DNA of 64,000 nucleotides from Variovorax saccharolyticus (GTDB taxonomy: Bacteria > Pseudomonadota > Gammaproteobacteria > Burkholderiales > Burkholderiaceae_C): positions 124,001 through 188,000 of the forward strand of contig NZ_JASZYT010000007.1 of the NCBI RefSeq assembly GCF_030316765.1, written 5' to 3'. A program made the position numbers and the translations under genes. The notes beneath the pieces are model-generated. The model was not told where the DNA came from, made no database searches, and was given only the letters and a program-made list of their open reading frames with translations. Below are positions 32,866 to 41,004 of this stretch, in pieces (the stretch's first letter is position 1; each line of letters starts with the position of its first letter).

Positions 32866-33762
32866 ATGGCCATCCGCTACGACATCACCCACACCACCGT
32901 CTACCGCTACAAGACGCCCGTCACCTTCGGGCTGCATCGCGTGATGTTCAGGCCGCGGGACAGCCATGACCTGCGGGTGCTGGCCACCGACCTGGAGGTC
33001 AGCCCCCAGGCCTATGTCCGGATGATCCAGGATCCGCATTCCAATTCGGTCGCGCTGGTCCAGCCGATGGGCGAGGCGACCGAGTTGCGCATCGTGTGCT
33101 CGTTCACGATCGAGCATGTGCCGACGCCGATCGACGAACTCGCGCTGGACCCTGCGGCCGAAGTGCTGCCCTTCGCCTACTCGCTGGAGGAGCGGCTCGA
33201 CCTCGAGCACTACCTGCGACCGCATCACGACGATCCGGACGGCACGCTGATCCGCTGGGCACACCAGTTCCTGCACACCGACCAGCCGAACAACACGCGC
33301 GACGTGCTGACGCGCATGAACGCGCACGTCGGCCAGAGCCTGCGCTATGTCGCGCGCGACGAGGAAGGCACGCAGACACCGCTGCAGACCCTCACGCTCG
33401 GCAGCGGCAGCTGCCGCGACTACGCGCTGCTGATGATGGAAGCCGCGCGCCGGCTCGGCATCGCGACGCGCTTCGTCTCCGGCTATCTCTACGACGCGGC
33501 GCTCGACACCGGCGAGGCGGAGCCGGGCCAGGCGGTCACCGGTTCGGGCAGCACCCACGCCTGGCTTCACGCCTACCTGCCGGGCGCCGGCTGGGTCGCC
33601 TTCGATCCCACCAACAACCTGATGGCGAGCAGCCAGCTGATCCGGGTCGGCGTGGCGCGCGACCCGGCCCTGGCGGCGCCGATCTCGGGCAGCTGGTACG
33701 GCGATGCCGAAGCCTATGAAGGACTCGAAGCAACAGTGGTGGTGCGCCGGCTCCCGGGCTGA
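32866..33762 (+). CDS. Transglutaminase-like cysteine peptidase family protein
   Basis: A 298-residue protein with the bacterial transglutaminase-like N-terminal region (RYDITHTTVYRYKTPVTFGL) and a transglutaminase core. The catalytic triad is visible: C183 in GSGSCRDYALLMMEA, H231 in STHAWLHAYLPG and D247 in VAFDPTNN. Bacterial members are likely peptidases or protein-modifying enzymes; this one has no signal peptide, so it is cytoplasmic. It follows mnmC by 35 bases. Confidence 0.88.
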   Translation: MAIRYDITHTTVYRYKTPVTFGLHRVMFRPRDSHDLRVLATDLEVSPQAYVRMIQDPHSNSVALVQPMGEATELRIVCSFTIEHVPTPIDELALDPAAEVLPFAYSLEERLDLEHYLRPHHDDPDGTLIRWAHQFLHTDQPNNTRDVLTRMNAHVGQSLRYVARDEEGTQTPLQTLTLGSGSCRDYALLMMEAARRLGIATRFVSGYLYDAALDTGEAEPGQAVTGSGSTHAWLHAYLPGAGWVAFDPTNNLMASSQLIRVGVARDPALAAPISGSWYGDAEAYEGLEATVVVRRLPG

Positions 33763-33997
33763 GCGCCGTTCGGCGCCGCCAGCACCGGATTCAGCAGCCG
33801 TAAAAGCGCGCTTGCGCAAGCGCCACGAAGACATTGCCGCAACGACCACCGCTCACTTAAAGTGGCGCATCGCGCCTCCTGGGCGCACTTCTTGCTGCTG
33901 ACACCGTGCGGACACGGCACCGCCCGACACTCTCGCCACTCGATTCGCGACGAGGAAACGGCTCAGCAGCGGCAACGCTTCGCTTCGGAGGTTCTGA

Positions 33998-35011
33998 TTG
34001 AAGACTTTTCCCATTGACCTGGCCTTGCAGGGAGGCGGCTCGCACGGCGCCTTCACCTGGGGCGTCCTCGACCGCCTGCTCGAGGAGCCGTGGCTGCGCC
34101 TCGATGGCATCTCCGGCACCTCGGCCGGCGCGATGAACGCCGCGGCCCTGGCTTCGGGTCACGCGGTGGGCGGGGCCGAGGGCGCACGCGAGTCGCTCGA
34201 CAAGTTCTGGCGCGGGGTTTCCGACGCCGCCAGGTTCAGCCCCTTCAAGCGCAGCTGGATGGACATGCTGACCGGCACCTGGACCCTCGAGAATTCGCCG
34301 GCCTTCGTTGCGGCCGACCTGGCGACGCGCCTGTGGTCGCCCTACGACATCAATCCGCGCGGCATGAATCCGCTGCGCGGCATCCTGGCCGACCTGATCG
34401 ACTTCGACCGCCTCACGGCCTCGCCGATCAAGCTGTTCGTCACCGCCACCAACGTTCGCACCGGCCGCGGCCGGGTGTTCCGCAATGCCGAGCTGACGCC
34501 CGAGGTACTGCTGGCATCGGCCTGCCTGCCGACCATGTTCCACGCGGTGGAGATCGACGGCGACCCGTACTGGGACGGCGGCTACGCCGGCAATCCGACC
34601 ATGACGCCGCTGATCCGCGAATGCCAGTCGAGCGACACGCTGCTGATCCAGATCAATCCGGTCGAACGGGCGGGCATCCCGCGCAGCGCCACCGAGATCA
34701 ACAACCGGCTCAACGAGCTGTCCTTCAACTCGCCGCTCCTCAAGGAGCTGCGCATGATCGCGCTGCTGCACCAGGTGGCCGATCCCGGGCACGGCGAAGG
34801 CGCGGCCTGGGCCCGGATGCGCATCCACCGCATTGCCACCGACGCCATGCTCGCGCTCGGGGCGTCCTCGAAGATGATCTCGGAGTGGCCCTTCCTGTGC
34901 CAGCTGCGCGATGAAGGGCGGCGCTCGGCGCAAGCCTTCCTCGACGCCCACAAGGGCGACATCGGCAAGCGCTCGACACTCGACCTCGACGCTCTGCTCG
35001 AAGGGGTCTGA
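33998..35011 (+). CDS. Patatin-like phospholipase
   Basis: A 337-residue patatin-family acyl hydrolase. The oxyanion loop is LQGGGSHGAFTWGVLD, the nucleophile is S42 in GISGTSAGAMNAAAL, and the catalytic aspartate lies in WDGGYAGNP near residue 192. The start is TTG at 33998, with GGAGG six bases upstream. It precedes a GntP-type permease by three bases. In several Burkholderiales a similar patatin sits with hydroxybutyrate genes, so a role in polyhydroxybutyrate or lipid turnover is possible but not shown here. Confidence 0.9.
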   Translation: MKTFPIDLALQGGGSHGAFTWGVLDRLLEEPWLRLDGISGTSAGAMNAAALASGHAVGGAEGARESLDKFWRGVSDAARFSPFKRSWMDMLTGTWTLENSPAFVAADLATRLWSPYDINPRGMNPLRGILADLIDFDRLTASPIKLFVTATNVRTGRGRVFRNAELTPEVLLASACLPTMFHAVEIDGDPYWDGGYAGNPTMTPLIRECQSSDTLLIQINPVERAGIPRSATEINNRLNELSFNSPLLKELRMIALLHQVADPGHGEGAAWARMRIHRIATDAMLALGASSKMISEWPFLCQLRDEGRRSAQAFLDAHKGDIGKRSTLDLDALLEGV

Positions 35012-35014
35012 GGC

Positions 35015-36469
35015 ATGGGACTCGCAGGGATCTTCCTCGGCCTCGGCCTCCTGATCTGGCTCTCCTACCGGGGCTGGAGCGTGCTGGTGCTGGCACCGGC
35101 CGCGGCGCTGATCGCCGCGCTGTTCGCGGGCGAGCCGCTGCTGGCCCACTGGACCCAGACTTTCATGGGGTCGGCGGCCGGCTTCCTGGCCCAGTTCTTC
35201 CCGCTCTTTCTGCTCGGCGCGGTGTTCGGCAAGCTGATGGACGACAGCGGCTCGGTCCAGACCATCGCCCGCTTCATGACCGAGAAGCTGGGGCCCAAGC
35301 GGGCCATGCTGGCCGTGGTGCTGGCCGGTGCGCTGGTCACCTATGGCGGCGTCAGCCTGTTCGTCGCCTTCTTCGTGCTGGCGCCGATGGCTCAGGCGCT
35401 GTTCCGCGCCGCCAACATTCCGGCGCGGCTGATGCCGGCCGCGATCGCGCTCGGCACCTCGACCTTCACGATGTCGGCGCTGCCCGGCACGCCGGCAATC
35501 CAGAACGCGATCCCGATGCCCTTCTTCGGCACCACCGCCTTCGCGGCGCCCGGGCTTGGCGTGATCGCCTCGGCGATCATGCTGGGCTTCGGCATGTGGT
35601 GGCTGCGGCGCGCGGAGGCCAAGGCCCGCGCGGCCGGCGAGAGCTTCGGCATCCAGAACGCCGACGCCCACGTAGACGCCGCGGAAGATCCGGTGGTGCG
35701 CGAGCGCGCCACCACCGCCGGCAGCTTCGACCCGTCCGAGGTCCAGCAGGGCCAGCACGGCAGCAGCCAGCCCGGCATCGTGGTGGCGCTGATGCCGCTG
35801 GTGGTGGTGGTGGTGGTCAACCTGCTGATGGCGCTGGTGGTGCTGCCGCGCATGGACACCGACTACCTCGCCGAGGCCCGCTTCGGCGGCATCGGCCTGG
35901 CCAATGTCGGCGGCGTCTGGGCGGTGCTGGTGGCACTGGCCGCGGCGATGGCGGTGCTGGTGGCGCTGAACTGGAAGCGCCTGCCCTCGCTGCGCGCCAC
36001 GGTCGATGCCGGGGCCAACGCCTCGGTGCTGCCGGTGGTCTGCGTGGCCAGCCTGGTGGGCTTCGGCGCCGTGGTGGCCGCGATGCCGGCCTTCGAGATC
36101 GTGCGCGAATGGGTGCTCGGCATCGGCGGCGGACCGCTGGTGTCGCTGGCGCTGTCCACCAACATCCTCGCCGCCCTCACCGGCTCGGCCTCCGGCGGCC
36201 TGACGATCGCGCTCGACGCCCTGGGCGGCACTTTCATGGAACTGGCCGCCACCACCGGCCTCGATCCGGCGCTAATGCACCGGGTGGCCGTGATCGGTGC
36301 CGGCACGCTCGACAGCCTGCCGCACAACGGCGCGGTCGTCACGCTGCTCGCGGTCTGCGGCACCAAGCACCGGGAGAGCTATTTCGACATCGTGATGGTC
36401 GGCATCGTGGGCGCGCTGATCGCCCTGATCGCGGTGATCGTGCTCGGGACGGCGTTCGGATCGTTCTGA
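35015..36469 (+). CDS. GntP-family permease
   Basis: A 484-residue inner-membrane transporter of the GntP (gluconate:proton symporter) family with about 12-14 membrane segments. LAGALVTYGGVSLFVAFFVL and GTSTFTMSALPGTPAIQNAI match the family. A hydrophilic loop occupies about residues 195-245. The substrate is not certain; gluconate, hydroxybutyrate and related acids are transported by relatives. Its tight link to the patatin gene suggests a short-chain hydroxy acid such as 3-hydroxybutyrate. Confidence 0.88.
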   Translation: MGLAGIFLGLGLLIWLSYRGWSVLVLAPAAALIAALFAGEPLLAHWTQTFMGSAAGFLAQFFPLFLLGAVFGKLMDDSGSVQTIARFMTEKLGPKRAMLAVVLAGALVTYGGVSLFVAFFVLAPMAQALFRAANIPARLMPAAIALGTSTFTMSALPGTPAIQNAIPMPFFGTTAFAAPGLGVIASAIMLGFGMWWLRRAEAKARAAGESFGIQNADAHVDAAEDPVVRERATTAGSFDPSEVQQGQHGSSQPGIVVALMPLVVVVVVNLLMALVVLPRMDTDYLAEARFGGIGLANVGGVWAVLVALAAAMAVLVALNWKRLPSLRATVDAGANASVLPVVCVASLVGFGAVVAAMPAFEIVREWVLGIGGGPLVSLALSTNILAALTGSASGGLTIALDALGGTFMELAATTGLDPALMHRVAVIGAGTLDSLPHNGAVVTLLAVCGTKHRESYFDIVMVGIVGALIALIAVIVLGTAFGSF

Positions 36470-36476
36470 AGCTCTG

Positions 36477-36740
36477 TCAGCCCACCCGCCGCCGCAAGCT
36501 CCCGAGATGGAGCTCGGACGGGGCCGCGAGGCGGCGCGCATAGGCCGCCTCGGCCTCTTCCAGGGCTTCGCAAAGGCAGTTCAAGGCCCGCACGTCCTCC
36601 AGGCCCGGCGGCGTCCCGCTGCCGCACATGAAGTCGCCGAGGGCCTCGATCATCTCCTCCCGGGCCGCGGCCACCGCCAGACGGCAGCGCACCATCTCGC
36701 CCCGCAGCTTCGCCAGCTCTCCTCTTTTCGACCGATGCAC
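36477..36740 (-). CDS. Small coiled-coil hypothetical protein
   Basis: An 87-residue protein with mostly helical, charged sequence (KRGELAKLRGEMVRCRLAVA, then LCEALEEAEAAYARRLAAPS) and no known domain. A GTG at 36740 is chosen because GGGGGA lies five bases upstream; a longer TTG start at 36782 is possible. Two cysteines occur in DFMCGSG and LNCLCEA. It is convergent with the GntP-type permease gene. Confidence 0.6.
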   Translation of the reverse strand: MHRSKRGELAKLRGEMVRCRLAVAAAREEMIEALGDFMCGSGTPPGLEDVRALNCLCEALEEAEAAYARRLAAPSELHLGSLRRRVG

Positions 36741-36858
36741 GGAATCCCCCGTTTGCCAATTGGAGTACTTAGGTATTAGCAAACGATACGGCCATCAGGG
36801 GCCGGGGTCCATATGGCTTAGGCCCTATCCGTTACGTGCAGTAGCAGTTTGTTTCAAT

Positions 36859-37494
36859 TCAAGCGCACTCCTTGCCCTGCGGGGCCGCCGCCGCGCCGAG
36901 GTAGGCGCGCACCCGTTCGTCGCCCATCAGCGCATCGAAGTCCGGCAGCTGCGTGACCCTGCCCTTCTGGACGAAGATGAAGCGCTCGCAGCTCTGGCGC
37001 AGGATGTCGATGTGATACGGCTCGTTGGGATGCAGGCACAGGAACACCAGCCGGCCGCGGGACTTGAGCGAGCGGAAGAAATCCAGCATGAAGCCGATAT
37101 AGCCGTCCTGGGTGTTGAACTGCGGCTCGTCGAACAGGTGCACCAGCGGCGAATCGCTCGCCGCGCGGTCGAGCATGAAGTTCGGCCGGTTGCGCTGGAA
37201 CGAGCGCAGCTGGTAGGACTGGTGGTAGTGGATCGCGAGCCGGTCGCGCTCGCGGGTTCGCACGCGGTGGATGTCCTGGCCGTTGACCAGCACCCGGCCG
37301 GCGCTCGGCAGATTGCTGCCGGTCATCAGCTCGAACAGCGTGGTCTTGCCCGAGCCGTTGGGCCCCAGCACGCCGACCACCGCCGGCCGCGCGACCTCGA
37401 AGTCGGCGTTGAGATCGAAGGTGACCTGCGGCCGCAGCAGGCCGCGGACGTATTGCTTGGCGATGTTCTCGACCCTGAGCAGCGGTGGGTTCAT
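36859..37494 (-). CDS. Atypical ABC-type ATPase lacking the signature motif
   Basis: A 211-residue ABC-like nucleotide-binding protein. Walker A GPNGSGKTTLFELMTG is at residues 44-59 and a Walker B-like LVHLFDEPQFN at 117-127, only about 70 residues apart instead of about 120. The helical subdomain and the LSGGQ signature are missing; a histidine switch may lie in FLCLHPNEPYHID. Conserved length and good codon use suggest a real gene rather than decay. It is the last of the leftward liv run, five bases after livF, so it may be a regulatory or degenerate third ATPase of the transporter. Confidence 0.75.
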   Translation of the reverse strand: MNPPLLRVENIAKQYVRGLLRPQVTFDLNADFEVARPAVVGVLGPNGSGKTTLFELMTGSNLPSAGRVLVNGQDIHRVRTRERDRLAIHYHQSYQLRSFQRNRPNFMLDRAASDSPLVHLFDEPQFNTQDGYIGFMLDFFRSLKSRGRLVFLCLHPNEPYHIDILRQSCERFIFVQKGRVTQLPDFDALMGDERVRAYLGAAAAPQGKECA

Positions 37495-37498
37495 GCCG

Positions 37499-38257
37499 TC
37501 ATACCCCCAACAGTCGAAGACGCAGCGCGGCGTCGCGGCGCAGCGCCTCCGCCGGGCCCTCGTGGACCACCGTGCCCAGGTTCATCACATAGACGCGGTC
37601 GGCCACCTCGAGCGCGCTCTGCACGTTCTGCTCGACCACCAGCACCGCGACGCCCTCGGCCTTCAGCCGCGTGATCGTCTTCATCACGTCCTGCACCACC
37701 TTCGGCGCCAGGCCCTGGCTGGGCTCGTCGAACAGCACCAGTCCCGGCGAGCCGAGCAGCGCGCGCGAGATCGCGACCATCTGCATCTCGCCGCCCGAGA
37801 GGTTCTCGCACTCGCGGTGCATCAGGTACTCGAGCGCGCTGAAGATCTCGAAGCACTCCTTCTCGCTCCAGGCGCGAAAGCGCGACTTCTTGCGCGCGAT
37901 CGCGAGGTTGCGCGCCACGGTCAGCGTCGGGAAGATGCGCCGGTCGTCCGGCACCCAGCCGACGCCGGCCCGCGCGATCTCGTGCGTCGAGGCCCGCGTG
38001 ATCTCGCGCCCGTCGAAACGGATGCGGCCCGCGCGCGCCGGCGTCAGGCCGAGGATCGAGCGCAGCGTGGTGGTCTTGCCGGCGCCGTTCGGCCCCAGCA
38101 GCGCCACCACCTCGCCGGCGCCGACCCGCAGCGAGACGTCGAAAAGAGCCTGGGTCTCGCCGTAGAAAGTGTCGATGCGGTCGATGGACAGCAAGGCCTG
38201 CGCCGGGCGATCGAGGGCGGCAGGCGGTTCGCGCAGTTCGGATACGACCGCGTTCAT
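37499..38257 (-). CDS. Branched-chain-type ABC transporter ATPase LivF
   Basis: A 252-residue LivF-class ATPase. Walker A GPNGAGKTTTLRSILG, the LivF-type GVGWVPDDRRIFPTLTV, signature NLSGGEMQMVAISRAL and Walker B LVLFDEPSQGLAP are intact. The ATG at 38257 overlaps the livG stop as ATGA. Substrates of this group include branched-chain amino acids, amides and sugar-related compounds; the catabolic neighbours here argue for a carbohydrate-like substrate. Confidence 0.92.
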   Translation of the reverse strand: MNAVVSELREPPAALDRPAQALLSIDRIDTFYGETQALFDVSLRVGAGEVVALLGPNGAGKTTTLRSILGLTPARAGRIRFDGREITRASTHEIARAGVGWVPDDRRIFPTLTVARNLAIARKKSRFRAWSEKECFEIFSALEYLMHRECENLSGGEMQMVAISRALLGSPGLVLFDEPSQGLAPKVVQDVMKTITRLKAEGVAVLVVEQNVQSALEVADRVYVMNLGTVVHEGPAEALRRDAALRLRLLGV

Positions 38258-38997
38258 GCGAGCACCCCGAGGTTGGACCGTGCCACCCATTCGTTCTGCC
38301 GCAGTTCGTCCGGCGTGCCCTGCGCGATCACCTGCCCCCAGTGGATCACCGAGATCCGGTCGGCCAGGCCGAACAGGAATTTCATGTCGTGCTCGATCAC
38401 CATGATGGTCAGGTGCCGGCGCAATTGCGCCACCAGCTCGGTCAGGCGTGCGGTGCCCTCGGCGCCGAGGCCGGCGGTCGGCTCGTCGAGGAACAGCATG
38501 CGCGGCTCGGCGGCCAGCGCGACGCCGATCTCGAGCGCGCGGCGCTCGCCGTACGACAGGCTGCGGGCCTGCGCGCGCTCCTTTCCGGCCAGCCCGACGC
38601 GCGCCAGCACCGCCGCCGCCAGTTCCTGCGCCCGGCTGTCCGCGCCCAGGTCGCGCCAGGGATTGAAACCTTGCCGGCGCACTTGCGGCGTCGCGATCAG
38701 GACGTTGTCGAGCGCCGAGTAGTCGTCGAACAGGTTCATGATCTGGAACGAGCGCGAGATGCCCCGGCGCGCGATCTCGCGCGGCGCCAGGCCCGTGATG
38801 TCCTGGCCCGCGAAATGCACGCTGCCGCGGTCGGGCCGATAGCGCCCGGTGAGCACGTTGAAGCAGGTGGTCTTGCCGGCCCCGTTGGGGCCCATGATGC
38901 CGACCAGCTCGCCTTCGTCGCAGCCCAGCGTGATGTCCTCGAGCACCACCTGGTCGCCGAAGCGCTTGGACAGGCCCCGGGCTTCAAACAGCTTCAT
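38254..38997 (-). CDS. Branched-chain-type ABC transporter ATPase LivG
   Basis: A 247-residue LivG-class ATPase. Walker A GPNGAGKTTCFNVLTG, the LivG-type RGISRSFQIMNLFDDYSALD, signature RSLSYGERRALEIGVAL and Walker B MLFLDEPTAGLG are present. The start overlaps the livM 3' end by 14 bases. Part of the leftward run livM-livG-livF. Confidence 0.92.
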   Translation of the reverse strand: MKLFEARGLSKRFGDQVVLEDITLGCDEGELVGIMGPNGAGKTTCFNVLTGRYRPDRGSVHFAGQDITGLAPREIARRGISRSFQIMNLFDDYSALDNVLIATPQVRRQGFNPWRDLGADSRAQELAAAVLARVGLAGKERAQARSLSYGERRALEIGVALAAEPRMLFLDEPTAGLGAEGTARLTELVAQLRRHLTIMVIEHDMKFLFGLADRISVIHWGQVIAQGTPDELRQNEWVARSNLGVLA

Positions 38998-40042
38998 CTG
39001 CGCCTCCCTGGACCAGTGGCACCGGGCCGCCGACCGCGGCGTTCGGGCTCCTAGACGCCGGCGGCGGCCGTCGCCGTCGCGCTTCCATCCAGCCCTGCCA
39101 GATGCCCGCGATGCCGTCGGGCTTGAAGATCACGAGCGCCATGAAGAGCAGGCCATACCAGAGCAGCCAGGTCTCGGTGTAGACCCCGAGCAGGTCGCGC
39201 GCCAGGATGAAGAAGGCGGCGCCGATCACCGGTCCCCAGAAGCTCACGAGCCCGCCGCCCACCAGCACCATCATCACGACGAAGCCCGAGTTGTGCAGGC
39301 TCATCACGTTCGGGTAGGCCGACTGCTGCGCCATCGCGAACAGCGCGCCGGCCAGGCCCGCCACGCCGGCCGACAGCGTGAAGGCGAGCCACTTGTAGAG
39401 CCAGACGTCGTAGCCCACGAAGGCGGCGCGGGTCTCGTTCTGCTTGATCGCGCTGAGCACCCGCCCGAGCGGCGAATGCACCAGCCGCCAGAGACCGACG
39501 AGCACCAGCCCGAACACCGCCAGGCAGAAATAGAACAGCGCGTTGTTGTCCGCGAGGCTGAACGAGACGAAGCCGAAGTCGGCCGGCAGGCGCTTGATGT
39601 TGAGCAGGCCGTCCTCGCCGCCGGTCACGGTGTGCCACTTGTTGGCGATGAACCAGAACACCTGGCCGAAGGCGATGGTCAGCAGCGCGTAGTAGATGCC
39701 GCGCCGGTGCGAGATGAACAGCGCCACCAGCGCGCCCAGCGCGGTCGCCACCAGCACCGCGCCGACGAGGTCGAACCACAGGTTCGGCCAGACCTTGAGC
39801 TGCAGCAGGCCGAAGGCATAGGCGCCGATGCCGAAGTAGGCGCCGTGGCCGAAGGAAGGCAAGCCCGTGAAACCGAGCAGCAGGTTGAAGCCCAGCGCGA
39901 ACATCATCCAGATCATGATTTCGAGCGCCAGGTACTGGTAGAGCCCGACCTGCGCGACCCACAGCGGCGTGGACAGCAGCAGCCCCAGCGTGAGGACCAG
40001 GGGCGCGGGGAACAGGGCGGCGCGGCCGGCGGCGAGGTGCAT
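38984..40042 (-). CDS. Branched-chain-type ABC transporter permease LivM
   Basis: A 352-residue LivM-class permease with about nine membrane segments. FALGFNLLLGFTGLPSFGHG, the LivM hallmark, occurs near residue 50, and GYDVWLYKWLAFTLSAGVAG matches the cytoplasmic loop that contacts the ATPases. The partner LivH is encoded on the other strand at 45228-46157, a split arrangement. The start ATG at 40042 faces the RpiR gene across a short operator region. Confidence 0.92.
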   Translation of the reverse strand: MHLAAGRAALFPAPLVLTLGLLLSTPLWVAQVGLYQYLALEIMIWMMFALGFNLLLGFTGLPSFGHGAYFGIGAYAFGLLQLKVWPNLWFDLVGAVLVATALGALVALFISHRRGIYYALLTIAFGQVFWFIANKWHTVTGGEDGLLNIKRLPADFGFVSFSLADNNALFYFCLAVFGLVLVGLWRLVHSPLGRVLSAIKQNETRAAFVGYDVWLYKWLAFTLSAGVAGLAGALFAMAQQSAYPNVMSLHNSGFVVMMVLVGGGLVSFWGPVIGAAFFILARDLLGVYTETWLLWYGLLFMALVIFKPDGIAGIWQGWMEARRRRPPPASRSPNAAVGGPVPLVQGGADEAV

Positions 40043-40085
40043 GAAGTTCCGTCTCCGAATATTTTCAAGGACCGTTGGACAAAAC

Positions 40086-40129
40086 AGAATGTACGTTCTA
40101 TTATTTAAACATTCAAGAACATTCATTCT
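40086..40129. promoter_or_regulatory. Twin RpiR/IolR-like operators in the divergent control region
   Basis: AGAATGTACGTTCT at 40086-40099 and AGAACATTCATTCT at 40116-40129 both fit AGAA-N6-TTCT and are spaced 30 bases start to start. They lie between the divergent livM and rpiR genes in AT-rich DNA. IolR-type RpiR proteins recognise GAA-N6-TTC palindromes, so these are likely sites of the neighbouring regulator. Confidence 0.6.
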
Positions 40130-40140
40130 ATTTCTTGCAC

Positions 40141-41004
40141 ATGGACCCGATCGCGAACTACGAGCAGCTGAAGACCCGCATCGCCGATGCCTACCCCGGC
40201 ATGTCCAAGCAACTGCAGCGCATCGCGCGCTATGCGCTGGAGCGCCCTGACGATCTCGCGCTGGGCACGGTGGCGGCCATCGCCGAGAACACCGAAGTCC
40301 AGCCCTCGGCCATGATCCGCTTCGCCAACGCGGTCGGCTATGGCGGTTTCTCCGAGATGCAGCAGGTCTTTCGCGGCCACCTGGTCGAACGCTCGTCCAG
40401 CTACCGCGAACGCATCGTCGAGATGCGGCGCAAGCAGAACCACGATGCGCAGGCACCGGCGGGCGTGCTGCACCAGCTGGCGAGCGACTCGGTGGCCGAG
40501 CTGGGCCAGCTCGAGGACATGGTGCGCGAGGCGGAGCTCAAGGCGGCGGTCGAGCTGATCGCCGGCGCACCCCATATCCACGTGCTGGCGCAGCGCCGTG
40601 CCTTTCCGGTCGCCGGCTACCTGGCCTACGCGCTGAGCCAGCTCGAACTGCGCACCCACCTGCTGGACGGCGCCGGCGGCATGCTGCGCGAAAGCCTGCG
40701 CTCGGTGGCGCCGGGCGACCTGCTGCTGGTCGCCAGCTTCAGGAACTACTCGCCCGAGGTGCTCGAAGCGGCCCGTCAAGCCAGCGCGCAGGGCACGTCG
40801 GTGGTCGCGATCACCGACGGGCCGCTGTCGCCGCTCAAGGCCTCGGCCACGGTCTGCTTCGAGCTCGCCGACGATTCGTCCAAGCCCTTCCGCTCGCTGG
40901 TCGCGCCGCTCTGCCTGGCACAGGCGCTGGTCGTGAGCACCGGGCACCTGCTGGCCGAGCAGGCCGGGCGCAAGCCGGCTCCATCGAGAAAGAGGAAAGC
41001 ATGA
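40141..41004 (+). CDS. RpiR-family transcriptional regulator
   Basis: A 287-residue regulator with the RpiR HTH (residues about 1-90: MSKQLQRIARYALERPDDLA then GTVAAIAENTEVQPSAMIRF) and a SIS sugar-phosphate-binding domain (HIHVLAQRRAFPVAGYLAYA and SFRNYSPEVLEAARQAS). Such regulators respond to phosphorylated sugars; IolR responds to an inositol-derived phosphate. The ATG at 40141 is preferred over a TTG upstream that lies in the operator. Its stop overlaps the next gene as ATGA, so it is co-expressed with the kinase fusion. Confidence 0.92.
   Translation: MDPIANYEQLKTRIADAYPGMSKQLQRIARYALERPDDLALGTVAAIAENTEVQPSAMIRFANAVGYGGFSEMQQVFRGHLVERSSSYRERIVEMRRKQNHDAQAPAGVLHQLASDSVAELGQLEDMVREAELKAAVELIAGAPHIHVLAQRRAFPVAGYLAYALSQLELRTHLLDGAGGMLRESLRSVAPGDLLLVASFRNYSPEVLEAARQASAQGTSVVAITDGPLSPLKASATVCFELADDSSKPFRSLVAPLCLAQALVVSTGHLLAEQAGRKPAPSRKRKA

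Noticed and set aside
33808..33823. 16-bp palindrome GCGCTTGCGCAAGCGC in the gap before the patatin gene.
   Set aside because: Could be an operator or half terminator, but nothing else in the 235-base gap supports a function.
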